A DNA stretch of 64,000 nt from Cryobacterium sp. PH31-O1 (GCF_030063455.1 NZ_JASITB010000003.1:327726-391725), one strand, 5' to 3'; counted from the first letter of the stretch, positions 1 to 9,470 are shown. Numbers and translations are program-made. The notes: generated by a model not told the origin, from the sequence alone.

Positions 1-853
1 CGGCTTCGCGGCGGTCAGCGATCCCTTCGGCCTCGAAGGCGAGCAGTTCGGATTCATGCACGAACTGGGCCTGAAGGCTCTTGAGACGAAACTGCTTCTG
101 CACGATGTACTCGCCGAAGTTGCCGGGGTACTCGTGCAGGTGAAAATTCTCGACCTCGATGATGCGGGTGACCACGGCGTCAAGAAACTTGCGGTCGTGC
201 GAGACCACCATGGCGGCGCCCTTGAAGCTCTTGAACCAGGCCTCCAGCCACTCCACGCCGGCCACGTCGAGGTAGTTGGTTGGCTCGTCGAGTAGCAGCA
301 CGTCGGGTGCCTCGAGCACGATCTTGGCCAGGGCCGCGCGGTTGCGCCAGCCGCCGGAGAGCTCGTCGATGGCCAGAACGCGGTGTGCCTCGTTGAAACC
401 GAGGGTGGTCAGGGCGGTATCGATATGGCGTTTGTAATCCCAGCCGTCCAGACGGTCCATCTCCTCGAACAGTTCGCCCTGGCGACTGATCAGCCGGTCG
501 AGTTCGGCGCTGGCCGAGGAATCACGGGCAATCGCCGCGTCGATCGCGGCGAGTTCAGCCTCAACGGCTTTCACGGCCCCGAACAGCTCGTCGAGAACCT
601 CGGTGATGGTCTGTGCGCCGTTGAGCTCGGAGAACTGGGAAAAGTAGCCGACCTTGATGCCGTCTTCGAGCGTGACCTCGCCGGTATCGGGCGAAACCTG
701 CTCGAGGATGAGCTTCAGAATGGTGGACTTGCCCGAGCCGTTTCTACCGATCAGGCCAACCCGGTCGCCCGGTTCGAGGCGAAAGAACGCTTCGCGCAGA
801 ATCTGCGTACTTTCAAAGCGGATGCTGACATCGTTCAGCCGGATCAGGCTCAT
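1..853 (-). CDS. ABC-F family ATP-binding protein (partial, C-terminus outside window)
   Basis: The first 284 residues of a soluble ABC-F ATPase are visible; the gene continues left of base 1. The first ABC domain has Walker A GRNGSGKST at residues 36-44, the signature LSGGWRNR near residue 165 and Walker B LLLDEPTN followed by the H-loop region VVSHDRKFL. A charged linker-like stretch follows (KQFRLKSLQAQF). No membrane segments are present, as expected for ABC-F proteins, which act on the ribosome E-site as translation factors or antibiotic-protection proteins rather than as transporters. The ATG start lies at 853 directly on the domain boundary (MSLIRLNDVS). Which ABC-F subfamily it belongs to cannot be decided without the second domain. 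Confidence 0.9.
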   Translation of the reverse strand, partial: MSLIRLNDVSIRFESTQILREAFFRLEPGDRVGLIGRNGSGKSTILKLILEQVSPDTGEVTLEDGIKVGYFSQFSELNGAQTITEVLDELFGAVKAVEAELAAIDAAIARDSSASAELDRLISRQGELFEEMDRLDGWDYKRHIDTALTTLGFNEAHRVLAIDELSGGWRNRAALAKIVLEAPDVLLLDEPTNYLDVAGVEWLEAWFKSFKGAAMVVSHDRKFLDAVVTRIIEVENFHLHEYPGNFGEYIVQKQFRLKSLQAQFVHESELLAFEAEGIADRREA

Positions 854-1064
854 GCGTGTTTCCTCTCGTGGCGCGCCCCGCGCGCGTGAGCGGGCATCCG
901 CTCGTAAAAACCCCAGCCATTAGTGTACGTGGCGGCCCGGCACGGCCCCCGGTGCGGCCACAAACTCCTCGTGCTGCACACGCGCTTGGCCTCCGGACGC
1001 GCCAGCAACCGCAGCCCGCTCGTGCAGCAAACGGCGCGCTGAGCAGGCCCCGTGTGCACGACGA

Positions 1065-1565
1065 TCAGCTCGGTGCGGGACCGTCACGCACGTCGCGCAC
1101 GAAGTTTCGCACGTGCTGCTGCAGTGACTCGATGCGATGCCGGCGTGCGGCCTCGACATCGAAGCCGATGTAGGCCACAGAGGGCCGTTTGCGCACGTTC
1201 GCCGAGCACTCGAAGTTGGCGCAGGCCAGGGTTCCCACGGTGTCGCCGTTGCGCCCTGCCGTTCCGGAACGCTTCACGCTGTAGAAGACAACGTCGTTGG
1301 GCAAAAGCACATCCTCACACCAGGAACACTGCGGCCGCGTCCGCATTCGACCCTTGCCCTGGCGCACGAGAATGCCGACCGGACCACTACCAAGATCGAT
1401 AACGACGTAGCCGAGGTCGGGAATCTTGCGGTCACGCCAGCCGAGATAGTCCAATTTGTCCCAGGCCAAGGATGCAAATCCGTCGGGCAAGGTGACGTTC
1501 TGCCGCTCGCGCAGCGACGCGTTCACGAACGAGGCTCGAACCTTATCTTCGCTGACCGGGAGCAT
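1065..1565 (-). CDS. FBP-domain protein (FusB/EF-G-binding-like, zinc-finger)
   Basis: A 166-residue cytoplasmic protein of the actinobacterial FBP-domain family, related to the C-terminal treble-clef zinc finger of FusB-type EF-G-binding proteins. It shows LPDGFASLAWDKLDYLGWRD, a CSWC pair followed about 40 residues later by CANFEC, giving four cysteines for a zinc site, and the family hallmark ECSANVRKRPSVAYIGFD. Binding of EF-G is known for FusB; for this actinobacterial branch it is inference. I chose the ATG at 1565 because the domain starts a few residues later (SEDKVRASFVNAS); a GTG at 1613 in the same frame would add 16 residues. It lies downstream of the tRNA-Thr gene on the same strand. 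Confidence 0.8.
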   Translation of the reverse strand: MLPVSEDKVRASFVNASLRERQNVTLPDGFASLAWDKLDYLGWRDRKIPDLGYVVIDLGSGPVGILVRQGKGRMRTRPQCSWCEDVLLPNDVVFYSVKRSGTAGRNGDTVGTLACANFECSANVRKRPSVAYIGFDVEAARRHRIESLQQHVRNFVRDVRDGPAPS

Positions 1566-1641
1566 TCTCTCGCTGCCTAACTCTGCCTGAGTGCGCCGAT
1601 GGCGCAGCGTCACAAGATCCCAGTGTTTACAAGGGTTGTGG

Positions 1642-1714
1642 GGCCGGCCACGGGACTTGAACCCGTAACCCCCACTTTACAAGAGTGGTGCGCTACCAAT
1701 TGCGCCAGGCCGGC
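1642..1714 (-). tRNA. tRNA-Thr (anticodon TGT)
   Basis: A full cloverleaf reads on the minus strand: acceptor GCCGGCC pairing with GGCCGGC, D-stem GCGC/GCGC around a loop containing AATTGGTA, anticodon stem CCACT/AGTGG with loop CTTGTAA (anticodon TGT, reading ACA), and a T-arm with loop TTCAAGT closed by ACGGG/CCCGT. The discriminator base appears to be C and no CCA is encoded. It stands alone between the DsbA-like gene and the FBP-domain gene. Confidence 0.95.
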
Positions 1715-1820
1715 ATGAGACCGTAGGCCTCGAAAGACCATCCTAAATGATTTCCACGCCACCTCGGGCAACAGCGAAGCGGATGCGCACGGCTGAGCCG
1801 GCGCATCCGTTCTGCAGGTA

Positions 1821-2735
1821 CTAGCCGCCGGGGGTCGGGGTGGGTGTCGGTGTCGACGTGGAATAGGTCTCGCCGAGGGCCTGCTGCACGAAGGAGGCGA
1901 ATTCTTTGGGGTCTTCGAGCGAACCGATGTAGGGCTTGCCGTTGACCAGGATGGTGGGGGTGCCGGTGATCGATTCCACTGACGAGTTGGGAATGGGGCC
2001 GTCGAGCGCGCGGTCGGTGGCCGCCTTGACCCACGATTCGTAGGTGCCATCGTCGATGCAGGAATTGATGCTGGAGCGGGCCGTGCTGACGCCCGCGTCG
2101 CTGACGACAGCCTTGATCTCATTGTTGCTGCGGCCGGGCGAGGTCTCGTCCGGCTGGTCGACGAACAGTGCGGAGCTGAAGTCGAAGAAATCATCGGGCG
2201 AATAGTTGGCGACGCAGGCCGCCGCGTTGGCTGCCCGCAAGGAGTATTTGGTGCCGGCAGACTTACTCGTGAGGATGGCTACCGGGTGAATTTCTACCGT
2301 CGCCGCGCCGGAGTCGACCCACTGGGCGATCTGCTCGGTGTTGGCGTCTTCGAAATCGCCGCAGAGGGGGCACAGATAGTCGACGTAGATGCGGATATTC
2401 GCAACGGCGCCGGTCGGGTCGGGTTCGGAGGAACGCGGCTTGGCGTCGGGCTGCAGCGCCGGAGTCAGTACGGTGATCATGCCCTCGCCGATCAGTGCGC
2501 CGTCGCTGGCCATATTTTTTGGGCCCGGGCCGGCAGGCTTGATCGAATTCACAATGATGACGGAGACCAGAACGACGATCGCAATGGCGGCGATGCCGAT
2601 GCCACCCTGCAGGAAGACCTTGTTGCGGCGATCCTTCTTTTTCTGGCTGACCCGAAGCTGCTTCGCCTTCACCCTGGCGGCATCACGCCGGCGGTTCCTT
2701 GATGGACTGCTGTCGCTTGGTCCGCCAATAGTCAT
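1821..2735 (-). CDS. DsbA-family thiol-disulfide protein, membrane anchored
   Basis: A 304-residue protein with a basic cytoplasmic N-terminus (residues 1-40, rich in K and R), one membrane segment at about 41-66 (GIAAIAIVVLVSVIIV) and an extracytoplasmic thioredoxin-fold domain. The redox motif is CPLC in DYLCPLCGDFE, and the cis-proline loop is TGTPTILVNG near the C-terminus, both typical of DsbA-like proteins that oxidise or isomerise disulfides in exported proteins. The tail ends in a low-complexity run of Thr-Pro repeats. The ATG at 2735 was chosen because no better start precedes the membrane segment. The specific partner is unknown; the fold assignment is secure. Confidence 0.88.
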   Translation of the reverse strand: MTIGGPSDSSPSRNRRRDAARVKAKQLRVSQKKKDRRNKVFLQGGIGIAAIAIVVLVSVIIVNSIKPAGPGPKNMASDGALIGEGMITVLTPALQPDAKPRSSEPDPTGAVANIRIYVDYLCPLCGDFEDANTEQIAQWVDSGAATVEIHPVAILTSKSAGTKYSLRAANAAACVANYSPDDFFDFSSALFVDQPDETSPGRSNNEIKAVVSDAGVSTARSSINSCIDDGTYESWVKAATDRALDGPIPNSSVESITGTPTILVNGKPYIGSLEDPKEFASFVQQALGETYSTSTPTPTPTPGG

Positions 2736-2944
2736 AAAGAATCGCTTTCGAGAAGGAAGGGGGCGCGTAAAGGCACCTTTGGAATATTAGGTCCCCTGAC
2801 TGGGAAACGACCAAACGGGCGCAGACCTGTGCCGGGGCATCCGTCGTGTAATAATGGAGAGGTCGTGCGCTTCGGCACGCGACGCACAAATCCTATTCAC
2901 AACGGATCGTCCGGCACGTTCCTGCCGGTGAAGGAGTAAAAATC

Positions 2945-4042
2945 ATGGCTTCAGTGACCTTTGACAAGGCAACCCGGCTCTATCCGGGTTCCACCCGACC
3001 GGCTGTTGACAAGCTCGACCTGCAGGTCGCTGATGGCGAATTCCTGGTTCTGGTTGGCCCGTCCGGCTGCGGCAAGTCCACCTCGTTGCGTATGCTCGCC
3101 GGCCTCGAAGAGGTCAACGAGGGCGACATCTTCATCGGTGAGCGCAACGTGACCGATGTTCCGCCGAAGGACCGCGACATTGCCATGGTCTTTCAGAACT
3201 ACGCGCTGTACCCGCACATGACCGTCGCCGAGAACATGGGCTTCGCGCTCAAGATCGCCGGAATCAACAAGGATGAGCGCGCCGCGCGCGTGCTCGAAGC
3301 CGCCAAGCTGCTCGACCTGGAGCCGTACCTCAGTCGCAAACCGAAAGCGCTCTCGGGAGGTCAGCGTCAGCGCGTGGCCATGGGTCGCGCGATCGTGCGT
3401 CAGCCGCAGGTGTTCCTGATGGATGAGCCGCTCTCGAACCTCGACGCCAAGCTGCGCGTGCAGACGCGTACGCAGATCGCGTCGCTGCAGCGCCGACTCG
3501 GCGTCACGACCGTCTACGTGACCCACGACCAGACCGAGGCACTTACCATGGGTGACCGGATTGCGGTGCTGAAGGACGGCATCCTGCAGCAGGTCGGTTC
3601 GCCTCGCGACCTGTACGCCAAGCCGCAGAACGTGTTCGTGGCCGGGTTCATCGGAAGCCCCGCGATGAACCTGTTCCTCGCTGACACCGTCGACGGCGGC
3701 ATCAAGTTCGGGACCGCGACCGTTCCCGTTCAGCGCGAGACACTCGCCAGCTCGACCGGCAAGAAGGTCACCGTAGGAATTCGCCCTGAGGACATCCAGA
3801 TGTCGTCCACCGCCGGTGAGGGCCTGCAGATCGAGGTCGACCTGGTCGAAGAACTCGGCGCTGACGGTTACCTCTACGGCCACTCCACGATCGAGGGCAA
3901 GCGCACCGACATCGTCGCTCGCGTCGACGGCCGCTCGCACCCGAACGCCGGCGAGACGGTGTACCTCACGGCCACCCCGAACCACCTGCACGTGTTCGAC
4001 GCCGAAAGCGGACTGCGCCTCGGCGGCGCCGTCACCGACTAG
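2945..4042 (+). CDS. Sugar ABC transporter ATPase, MsmK/UgpC type
   Basis: A 365-residue ATPase of the MalK/MsmK/UgpC family, which energises binding-protein-dependent sugar importers at the inner face of the membrane. Walker [10 protein letters not shown] is at residues 38-46, the Q-loop is MVFQNYALYPHMT, the signature LSGGQRQRVAMG is near 136, Walker B is VFLMDEPLSNLDAKLR and the switch histidine is YVTHDQTEA. The C-terminal third is the regulatory TOBE/OB-type domain (TVGIRPEDIQ). No permease or binding-protein gene is adjacent, so it probably serves several importers as a shared ATPase, a common arrangement in Actinobacteria. The ATG is preceded by a clear AAGGAG ribosome site. Confidence 0.93.
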   Translation: MASVTFDKATRLYPGSTRPAVDKLDLQVADGEFLVLVGPSGCGKSTSLRMLAGLEEVNEGDIFIGERNVTDVPPKDRDIAMVFQNYALYPHMTVAENMGFALKIAGINKDERAARVLEAAKLLDLEPYLSRKPKALSGGQRQRVAMGRAIVRQPQVFLMDEPLSNLDAKLRVQTRTQIASLQRRLGVTTVYVTHDQTEALTMGDRIAVLKDGILQQVGSPRDLYAKPQNVFVAGFIGSPAMNLFLADTVDGGIKFGTATVPVQRETLASSTGKKVTVGIRPEDIQMSSTAGEGLQIEVDLVEELGADGYLYGHSTIEGKRTDIVARVDGRSHPNAGETVYLTATPNHLHVFDAESGLRLGGAVTD

Positions 4043-4048
4043 TCGATT

Positions 4049-4079
4049 CGGTTGGAGGGGGTTCGCTCCCTCCAGCCGG
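4049..4079 (+). terminator. Hairpin after the sugar-ABC ATPase gene
   Basis: GGTTGGAGGG and CCCTCCAGCC can pair (one G-U) around a short loop just after the stop at 4042. There is no T-run. It ends 13 bases before the next start, so it could attenuate readthrough into the DUF4032 gene. Confidence 0.5.
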
Positions 4080-4092
4080 TTAGTCTCAAACT

Positions 4093-5403
4093 ATGAGCGG
4101 TTCTCTCAATATCACGTCGGCCACAGCCGACCCTGCCCTGCTTGACCTGCCATGGCAGCTGCCTCTCGACGCCTGGCCGAATGAGAACATCGCCTCGCTG
4201 CCCAAGGGCATCTCCCGTCACCTCGTGCGGTTCGCCCACCTGAGCGGGCGGGTGGTCGCCATTAAGGAGACCACGAGCGAGATGGCCAAGCGTGAGTACG
4301 ACATGCTGCGCACCCTGGCCCACCTGGAGATTCCCTGCGTCGAGCCGGTCGCCGTCATCACCAACAGAACGGACGCCTCTGAGGAGCCGCTCAATTCGGT
4401 TCTGGTCACGCGTCACCTCAAGTTCTCCCTCCCCTACCGGGCCCTGTATTCGCATGCCCTGCGCCCGGATACCGCCACCCGGCTGGTCGACGCCCTCGCC
4501 GTGCTGCTCGTGCGGCTGCATATGATCGGCTTTTTTTGGGGCGATGTGTCGCTCTCGAACACCCTGTTCCGGCGCGACGCCGGGGCGTTTGCCGCTTACC
4601 TCGTCGATGCGGAAACGGGGCAGTTGTACTCCGGCGGGCTGTCGAACGGCCAGCGTGAAAATGACCTCGAAATTGCCAGGGTGAACATCGCCGGCGAGCT
4701 GATGGACCTCGAGGCCGGCGGCCGGGTCGCCGACGAACTCGACCCGATTCGAGTCAGCAACGGGATCGTTGCCGCATACCGGCTGCTGTGGAAGGAACTC
4801 ACCGGTTCGGAGTCGTTCTCCAATTCCGAACGCTGGCGCATCACCCAGCGTGTGCAGCGCCTCAACGACCTGGGTTTCGACATCGAGGAACTCGCTATTA
4901 AGACCGACAGCGCCGGGTCGAGCGTGCGCATCCAGCCCAAGGTCGTCGACGCCGGGCATCACCAACGCCGGCTGTTGCGTCTGACCGGCCTCGACGCCGA
5001 GGAGAACCAGGCCCGTCGCCTGCTGAATGACCTCGACTCCTATCGGGCCGCCTACGGCGATCCACGGGCTGACGAAGAAATGGTCGCGCACGAGTGGCTC
5101 GTGCGGGTGTTCGAGCCGGTGGTGCGGGCAATTCCCGAGGAACTACAGGGCAAGCTTGAGCGGGCACAGGTGTTCCATCAGCTGCTCGATCACCGCTGGT
5201 ACATGGCCCAAAACCAGTCGCGGGATATTCCGCTCGCCGAGGCCGTAACCTCCTACGTGCAGGATGTGCTGCGGCACCGCCGCGACGAGGCGACCGTGAT
5301 CGATCCTCTCACCGGAGCCATCACCCTGCCGATTCGGGTGCAGCTCGGCGATAACACGTCGGCCGACCCCGACGATGCCGACGACTGGAAGCTCAAGGTC
5401 TAG
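4093..5403 (+). CDS. DUF4032 / lipopolysaccharide-kinase-like protein
   Basis: A 436-residue cytoplasmic protein matching the actinobacterial DUF4032 family. The N-terminal half resembles a small kinase fold of the LPS-kinase/RIO type: VVAIKETTSEMAKREYDMLRTL supplies the likely ATP-binding lysine and helix-C glutamate, and GFFWGDVSLSNTLF with AYLVDAETGQ resembles a catalytic HxDxxxxN-like loop and a metal-binding aspartate. The C-terminal half (from about residue 230) is the DUF4032 part, ending in an acidic tail. Substrate and physiological role are not known. The ATG follows 50 bases after the sugar-ABC ATPase. Family assignment is firm; kinase activity is inference from motifs. Confidence 0.8.
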   Translation: MSGSLNITSATADPALLDLPWQLPLDAWPNENIASLPKGISRHLVRFAHLSGRVVAIKETTSEMAKREYDMLRTLAHLEIPCVEPVAVITNRTDASEEPLNSVLVTRHLKFSLPYRALYSHALRPDTATRLVDALAVLLVRLHMIGFFWGDVSLSNTLFRRDAGAFAAYLVDAETGQLYSGGLSNGQRENDLEIARVNIAGELMDLEAGGRVADELDPIRVSNGIVAAYRLLWKELTGSESFSNSERWRITQRVQRLNDLGFDIEELAIKTDSAGSSVRIQPKVVDAGHHQRRLLRLTGLDAEENQARRLLNDLDSYRAAYGDPRADEEMVAHEWLVRVFEPVVRAIPEELQGKLERAQVFHQLLDHRWYMAQNQSRDIPLAEAVTSYVQDVLRHRRDEATVIDPLTGAITLPIRVQLGDNTSADPDDADDWKLKV

Positions 5404-5441
5404 CCTCCATCCCCTGCGCTTCCCCGGGGCACTTCCCTTTC

Positions 5442-5508
5442 GGACGGGGCCCGGGCCCCGTCCACGGGCCCAGCTTATAAACTGGGCCCCGGGCCACAAG
5501 GTGGGCCC
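5442..5508 (+). repeat. 67-bp double-palindrome repeat, copy A
   Basis: First of six copies of a 67-bp element (others at 5589, 6830, 17402, 17543 and 30310). It consists of a 22-bp GC-only palindrome (GGACGGGGCCC and its complement), then a second palindrome built on GGGCCCAG, TTATAA and CTGGGCCC, then CCACAAGGTGGGCCC. It lies in the 313-base gap between the converging DUF4032 and AbiEi-like genes, which otherwise holds only copy B and unremarkable GC-rich sequence. Confidence 0.9.
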
Positions 5509-5588
5509 AAGCCGGTCGCGCGCGGTCGGCATCCGCTCGGGCATCCGCTCACCGGTGCGGAGCGGTGGCCCTCACGCGCAGTGTATGC

Positions 5589-5655
5589 GGACGGGGCCCG
5601 GGCCCCGTCCACGGGCCCAGCTTACAAACTGGGCCCCGGGCCACAAGGTGGGCCC
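5589..5655 (+). repeat. 67-bp double-palindrome repeat, copy B
   Basis: Same length and orientation as copy A, 80 bp further on. One base differs in the central TTATAA (here TTACAA), which slightly breaks the second palindrome. Confidence 0.9.
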
Positions 5656-5716
5656 AGTAGCCGAGGCGACGGAAACGGCGTGGTCGGAGTGCGCACGGGA
5701 CGCATCCGCTGCCTGG

Positions 5717-6703
5717 TTAGGCGCGCGGAACGTCGTGCTGGATCATGAATTCGTAGAATAGGCGGGGAGAGTAAGCCGTGTCCCAGTCCCAGCGGTCGAA
5801 GCTGGTGACTTCTGGACGCAGTACGTTTTCTCGATCCTTCTCGGCGATGACCACATCGCCCGGATGCCGGTCGCCCAGTATCACGCCCCGGGAGTACTTG
5901 ATTTTGCCGTCGAATTCGCCGATTTTACGCACACCGCGCCAGAAGAAGTTGACCCAGTACTCCCGGCCCTGCACGACGAAGCGCACCTGAAGTTCGGGAA
6001 TCTCGAAGCCCAACTCGGCCATGCGCACCCGGCTCAACGACTCGCCAGGATTGGCAGACAGACCATTTGCGAAGTCGATGACCCGACGCACCTTCGGACT
6101 TCCACGGCGCGGATGCACCATCGCCAGTTCCGTGTAGAGATCGTCTTTGGAAAGTGCGGGCGCAATGAGACCACCCTGCCAACACTCCCGCTGCGCGCGC
6201 TCCTGCTCCACCCGCAGGGCGTGGTCCATCATAGTGACCCCGACGAGAAAGCTGGAGGTGGCCGCCACATCGATGAGCGTGCGCCTGAGGGTGGTGGCGG
6301 CGCATCCGTTTATCGTGACCGGCTCCGGCTCGACCACGCTTCGATGGCTCGTGGTGAATCGGGCGCTGCTACCCCCGGCTGTGTCGTTGTTGATCGCGTG
6401 CACGACTTTCGGCCAGGGTCCGATAATGGGCAGATTGTGCAGCGCTGCCGCAGACAGGTGAGAGAGCAGAAGCGGTTGCTCGGCCGTGACCACGGCGGCG
6501 CGAACGAATAGTCGATAGTGGTCGGCGCTCTCGGCCCTGCGCCAGGTGTCCCCCAAGGTATAAACTCCGCGGCGGATGCGCACCAGCTCACCATTCGCAA
6601 GTAGCGCGCGCACGGCACGGGTGTTCAGACCCGCAGCCCACAGGGACTCGGCAAGAATCAGACCGCCGTTGGGGGCGCTGGGAACATCCAGAATCTCAAG
6701 CAT
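5717..6703 (-). CDS. AbiEi-antitoxin-like / DUF559-type protein
   Basis: A 328-residue protein with an N-terminal winged-helix region like that of type IV antitoxin AbiEi (AESLWAAGLNTRAVRALLANGELVRIRRGVYTLG), a central segment with LLSHLSAAALHNLPI, and a C-terminal half resembling the DUF559/Vsr-like nuclease fold found in many actinobacterial relatives (REYWVNFFWRGVRKIGEFDGKIKY with D and K residues, then a REN/RPEV region). No AbiEii nucleotidyltransferase toxin lies next to it, so it is an orphan of the kind common in Actinobacteria. I use the ATG at 6703, where similarity to the family starts; a GTG at 6811 would add 36 residues of poor composition. Function is not established. Confidence 0.65.
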   Translation of the reverse strand: MLEILDVPSAPNGGLILAESLWAAGLNTRAVRALLANGELVRIRRGVYTLGDTWRRAESADHYRLFVRAAVVTAEQPLLLSHLSAAALHNLPIIGPWPKVVHAINNDTAGGSSARFTTSHRSVVEPEPVTINGCAATTLRRTLIDVAATSSFLVGVTMMDHALRVEQERAQRECWQGGLIAPALSKDDLYTELAMVHPRRGSPKVRRVIDFANGLSANPGESLSRVRMAELGFEIPELQVRFVVQGREYWVNFFWRGVRKIGEFDGKIKYSRGVILGDRHPGDVVIAEKDRENVLRPEVTSFDRWDWDTAYSPRLFYEFMIQHDVPRA

Positions 6704-6829
6704 GGCCAATTGTCGCCATGCTCGAGAGGGGGATGCTGGGACGTCGACGGATCTGGGGAAAACGGGCGGAAGCATCCGCTGTGGAGGACGGGCACTGGTC
6801 GGAACATTCACGCAATCGTGGTGGCCGCC

Positions 6830-6896
6830 GGGCCCACCCTATGACCACGGGCCCAGTCTATAAACTGGGCCCGTGGACGGGGCCCGGGCCCCGTCC
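6830..6896 (-). repeat. 67-bp double-palindrome repeat, copy C (inverted)
   Basis: Same 67-bp unit as copies A and B but in the opposite orientation. It ends 19 bases past the stop of rlmB, so it may also act as that operon's terminator; the two palindromes can form strong hairpins on either strand. Confidence 0.9.
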
Positions 6897-6915
6897 AAAG
6901 AAAGAGCGGCGGAGG

Positions 6916-8055
6916 CTAGAGCTTGGCGGCGGCCTTGGCCTGCTTGATCTGGGCGCGGAGACGGGCCACCTCGTAGAGGGTGACTCCGGCGGCGATTCCG
7001 GCGTTGAGCGACTCGGTCGCCGCGCTGATGGGAATCGAGACTATTGCGTCGCAGGTCTCGGTGACGAGGCGGGACAAGCCCTTGCCCTCACTGCCAACAA
7101 CGATCACGATGGGGCGCTCGGCGAAGCCGGTGCCGAGATCGGGCAGCGACACGTCGCCGTCTCCGTCGAGGCCGAGCACGAACACTCCCTGCGCCTTGAG
7201 CGCCTTGAGCGTCTGGGTGAGGTTGCTCGCCATGGCAACGGGCGTGCGTGCCGCGGCTCCGGCGCTGGTCTTCCAGGCCGAAGCGGTGACACCGACCGAG
7301 CGACGCTGCGGCACGATGATTCCGTGGCCGCCGAACGCAGCGGTCGAGCGGATGATCGCGCCCAGGTTACGCGGGTCGGTGATGCCGTCCAGGGCCACGA
7401 ACAACGGCTTGTGGCCGCGGCTGATGGTGAGTTCGAGCAGCTCCATCGGGTGCGCGTACTCATAGGCGGGCACCTTGAGCGCGAGTCCCTGGTGCACGGC
7501 GTCGCGACCGGCGAGGCGGTCGAGTTCGGGGCGCATGACCTCGAGGATGGGGATGTTGCGGCTCGTCGCCATGAGCAGCACCTCTTTGACCCGCTCATCC
7601 ATTTCGATGCGCGCGGCAATGTAGAGAGTCAGCGCGGGAATCTTCGCGCGCAGCGCCTCGAGCACCGAGTTGCGCCCGGTGACGATCTCGTGCTCGTCGA
7701 TCTGCTTCGCGCGACGGGTTGAGGATCCGCCGCCGCCGCTGTTGCCGGTGCCGCGCTGGGGGGCCTGCGAGGCTCCGCGGGCGCCGCCGCGAGGCGTGCC
7801 GCCACGACCGCCGGCCGAACCGCCACGGTTGGCGGAGGCATCCGCTGCGGGGCGGGAGTTGAAACCACCGGCGGCGGTGAACCGCTCGGCCGCCGCCTTA
7901 CGCTTGCCGGCGGGGTGATACGGACGGTCTTCAGCCTTGGGGGTGGGCTTTTTGCCCTCGAGCGCCTGGCGGCCCTGGCCGCCAGAGCCGACCTGGGCCC
8001 CGCGGCTGCCCTTGCGCACCGCTCCGGTACGCGATTTGCGGTCTAGATTCTTCAT
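6916..8055 (-). CDS. rlmB: 23S rRNA 2'-O-ribose methyltransferase RlmB
   Basis: A SpoU/TrmH-family methyltransferase (379 residues) that methylates G2251-type guanosine of 23S rRNA. Residues 1 to about 125 are a disordered, Gly/Arg/Ala-rich basic extension; the RNA-binding domain starts near [17 protein letters not shown], and the SPOUT knot motifs are [16 protein letters not shown] (motif 1), [10 protein letters not shown] (motif 2) and [17 protein letters not shown] (motif 3). The start ATG overlaps the cysS stop codon by one base, so the two are translationally coupled. The long basic N-terminal extension is typical of actinobacterial homologues. Last gene of the ispDF-cysS-rlmB run. Confidence 0.93.
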   Translation of the reverse strand: MKNLDRKSRTGAVRKGSRGAQVGSGGQGRQALEGKKPTPKAEDRPYHPAGKRKAAAERFTAAGGFNSRPAADASANRGGSAGGRGGTPRGGARGASQAPQRGTGNSGGGGSSTRRAKQIDEHEIVTGRNSVLEALRAKIPALTLYIAARIEMDERVKEVLLMATSRNIPILEVMRPELDRLAGRDAVHQGLALKVPAYEYAHPMELLELTISRGHKPLFVALDGITDPRNLGAIIRSTAAFGGHGIIVPQRRSVGVTASAWKTSAGAAARTPVAMASNLTQTLKALKAQGVFVLGLDGDGDVSLPDLGTGFAERPIVIVVGSEGKGLSRLVTETCDAIVSIPISAATESLNAGIAAGVTLYEVARLRAQIKQAKAAAKL

Positions 8056-9470
8056 CAGTCAAAGCTCCAATGGGCACCCGACGGGGTGTCTTCGATGGTG
8101 ATTCCGGCGGCGACGAGTTCGTCCCGGATTCGGTCTGCGGCCGCGTAGTCGCGGTTGTCCCTGGCGCGGGTGCGGTCGCCGAGCAGTCGCTCGACCAACG
8201 CGCTCAGGGCCACCATGGCCGGTTCGTCTGTTGCCACGGCCCAGCCGGGCGACAAAGGGTTGATTCCCAGCACTTCGCTCATCGCGAGTACTTCACTGCG
8301 AGCGGATGCTGCAGCGTGAAGGTCTTCGGCATCCAGCGCGGCGTTGCCGGCACGCACGGTGTCGTGAAGCACGCCGAGCGCCTGCGGAACGGCGAGGTCG
8401 TCGTCCATGGCCGTGGCGAAATCCTCGGGCACAACCTCGACGCCGCTCCCGGCGAACCGGGTGCCGGTTAACCGGCGGTCCGCGCGGTCGAGAAAGCTTT
8501 CGACACGCTCGAGGGCTGCTTCAGCCTCGGCGAGCGATCCGTCGTTGTAGTCGATGGTCGAGCGATAGTGCGCGGCGCCGAGAAAATAGCGCACGACGAT
8601 GGCGCGGGCCTGGTCGAGAAGTTCGGCCGCGAAGACCGAGTTGCCGAGCGACTTGGACATTTTCTGCCCGTTCACGTTGACCAGGCCGTTGTGCACCCAA
8701 TAGTTCGCGAAGTCGCTGCCGGCCGCGTTCGACTGCGCGAGTTCGTTCTCGTGGTGCGGAAACCGCAGGTCGAGTCCGCCACCGTGAATGTCGAAGTGGT
8801 CGCCGAGGTAGCGGGCGGCCATGGCCGAGCACTCGATGTGCCAGCCGGGGCGGCCCCGGCCCCACGGCGAGGGCCAGGCGGCCGAGGCCGGTTCGCCCTC
8901 CTTCGCGCCCTTCCACAGGGCGAAGTCGCGCGGGTCGCGTTTGGCGCGCGGGGAGGCATCCGTTGCCGCCTCCATATTGCCGGGCGACTGGTGGGTGAGC
9001 GCGCCATAGGCCGCCCAGCTCGCGCTGTCGAAGTAGACGTCGCCGGACGCGTCGGGGGCAACGTAAGCGTGACCGCGCTCGATCAGAGTGGCGATGATGG
9101 TCTGCATCTCGGAGATGCTCGCCGTGGCGCGCGGCTCGTAGCTGGGAGCAAGAATGCCGAGGCGCTGGTAGCCGGCGGTGAACTCGAGCTCGAAGCGATA
9201 GGCGAGGGCCCACCACTGCTCGCTCGAGCCCTGCGCGTTGATCAGGATCTTGTCGTCGATGTCGGTGACGTTGCGCACGAAGGTGACGTTGAGGCCGCGG
9301 TAGCTGAGCCAGCGACGCAACTGGTCGTAGACCAGGGCGCTGCGCAGGTGACCGATGTGCGGGCTGGACTGCACGGTGGGTCCACACACGTACATTGAGA
9401 CCTGTCCCGCTTCGAGGGGCACAAAATCACGCAAGGCCTGGGCCTTCGAATCGTACAGTTGCATGGTCAC
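8055..9470 (-). CDS. cysS: Cysteinyl-tRNA synthetase
   Basis: Class I aminoacyl-tRNA synthetase of 471 residues that charges tRNA-Cys. The HIGH-type motif is [10 protein letters not shown] near residue 40, preceded by the zinc ligand in YVCGPTV; further zinc ligands are in WHIECSAM and [14 protein letters not shown]; the KMSKS motif is exact in [12 protein letters not shown]. Length agrees with the family. It overlaps the upstream ispDF stop by 4 bases and the downstream rlmB start by 1 base. The ATG at 9470 is followed by a second one two codons later (MTMQLYDS); either may be used. A related enzyme, MshC, exists in mycothiol producers, but the C-terminal domain and the context beside ispDF/rlmB fit CysS. 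Confidence 0.93.
   Translation of the reverse strand: MTMQLYDSKAQALRDFVPLEAGQVSMYVCGPTVQSSPHIGHLRSALVYDQLRRWLSYRGLNVTFVRNVTDIDDKILINAQGSSEQWWALAYRFELEFTAGYQRLGILAPSYEPRATASISEMQTIIATLIERGHAYVAPDASGDVYFDSASWAAYGALTHQSPGNMEAATDASPRAKRDPRDFALWKGAKEGEPASAAWPSPWGRGRPGWHIECSAMAARYLGDHFDIHGGGLDLRFPHHENELAQSNAAGSDFANYWVHNGLVNVNGQKMSKSLGNSVFAAELLDQARAIVVRYFLGAAHYRSTIDYNDGSLAEAEAALERVESFLDRADRRLTGTRFAGSGVEVVPEDFATAMDDDLAVPQALGVLHDTVRAGNAALDAEDLHAAASARSEVLAMSEVLGINPLSPGWAVATDEPAMVALSALVERLLGDRTRARDNRDYAAADRIRDELVAAGITIEDTPSGAHWSFD

Noticed and set aside
2951-3991. 346-codon minus-strand frame opposite the sugar-ABC ATPase
   Set aside because: Mirror frame of the coding strand; no domain, no ribosome site and Val/His/Arg-rich translation.
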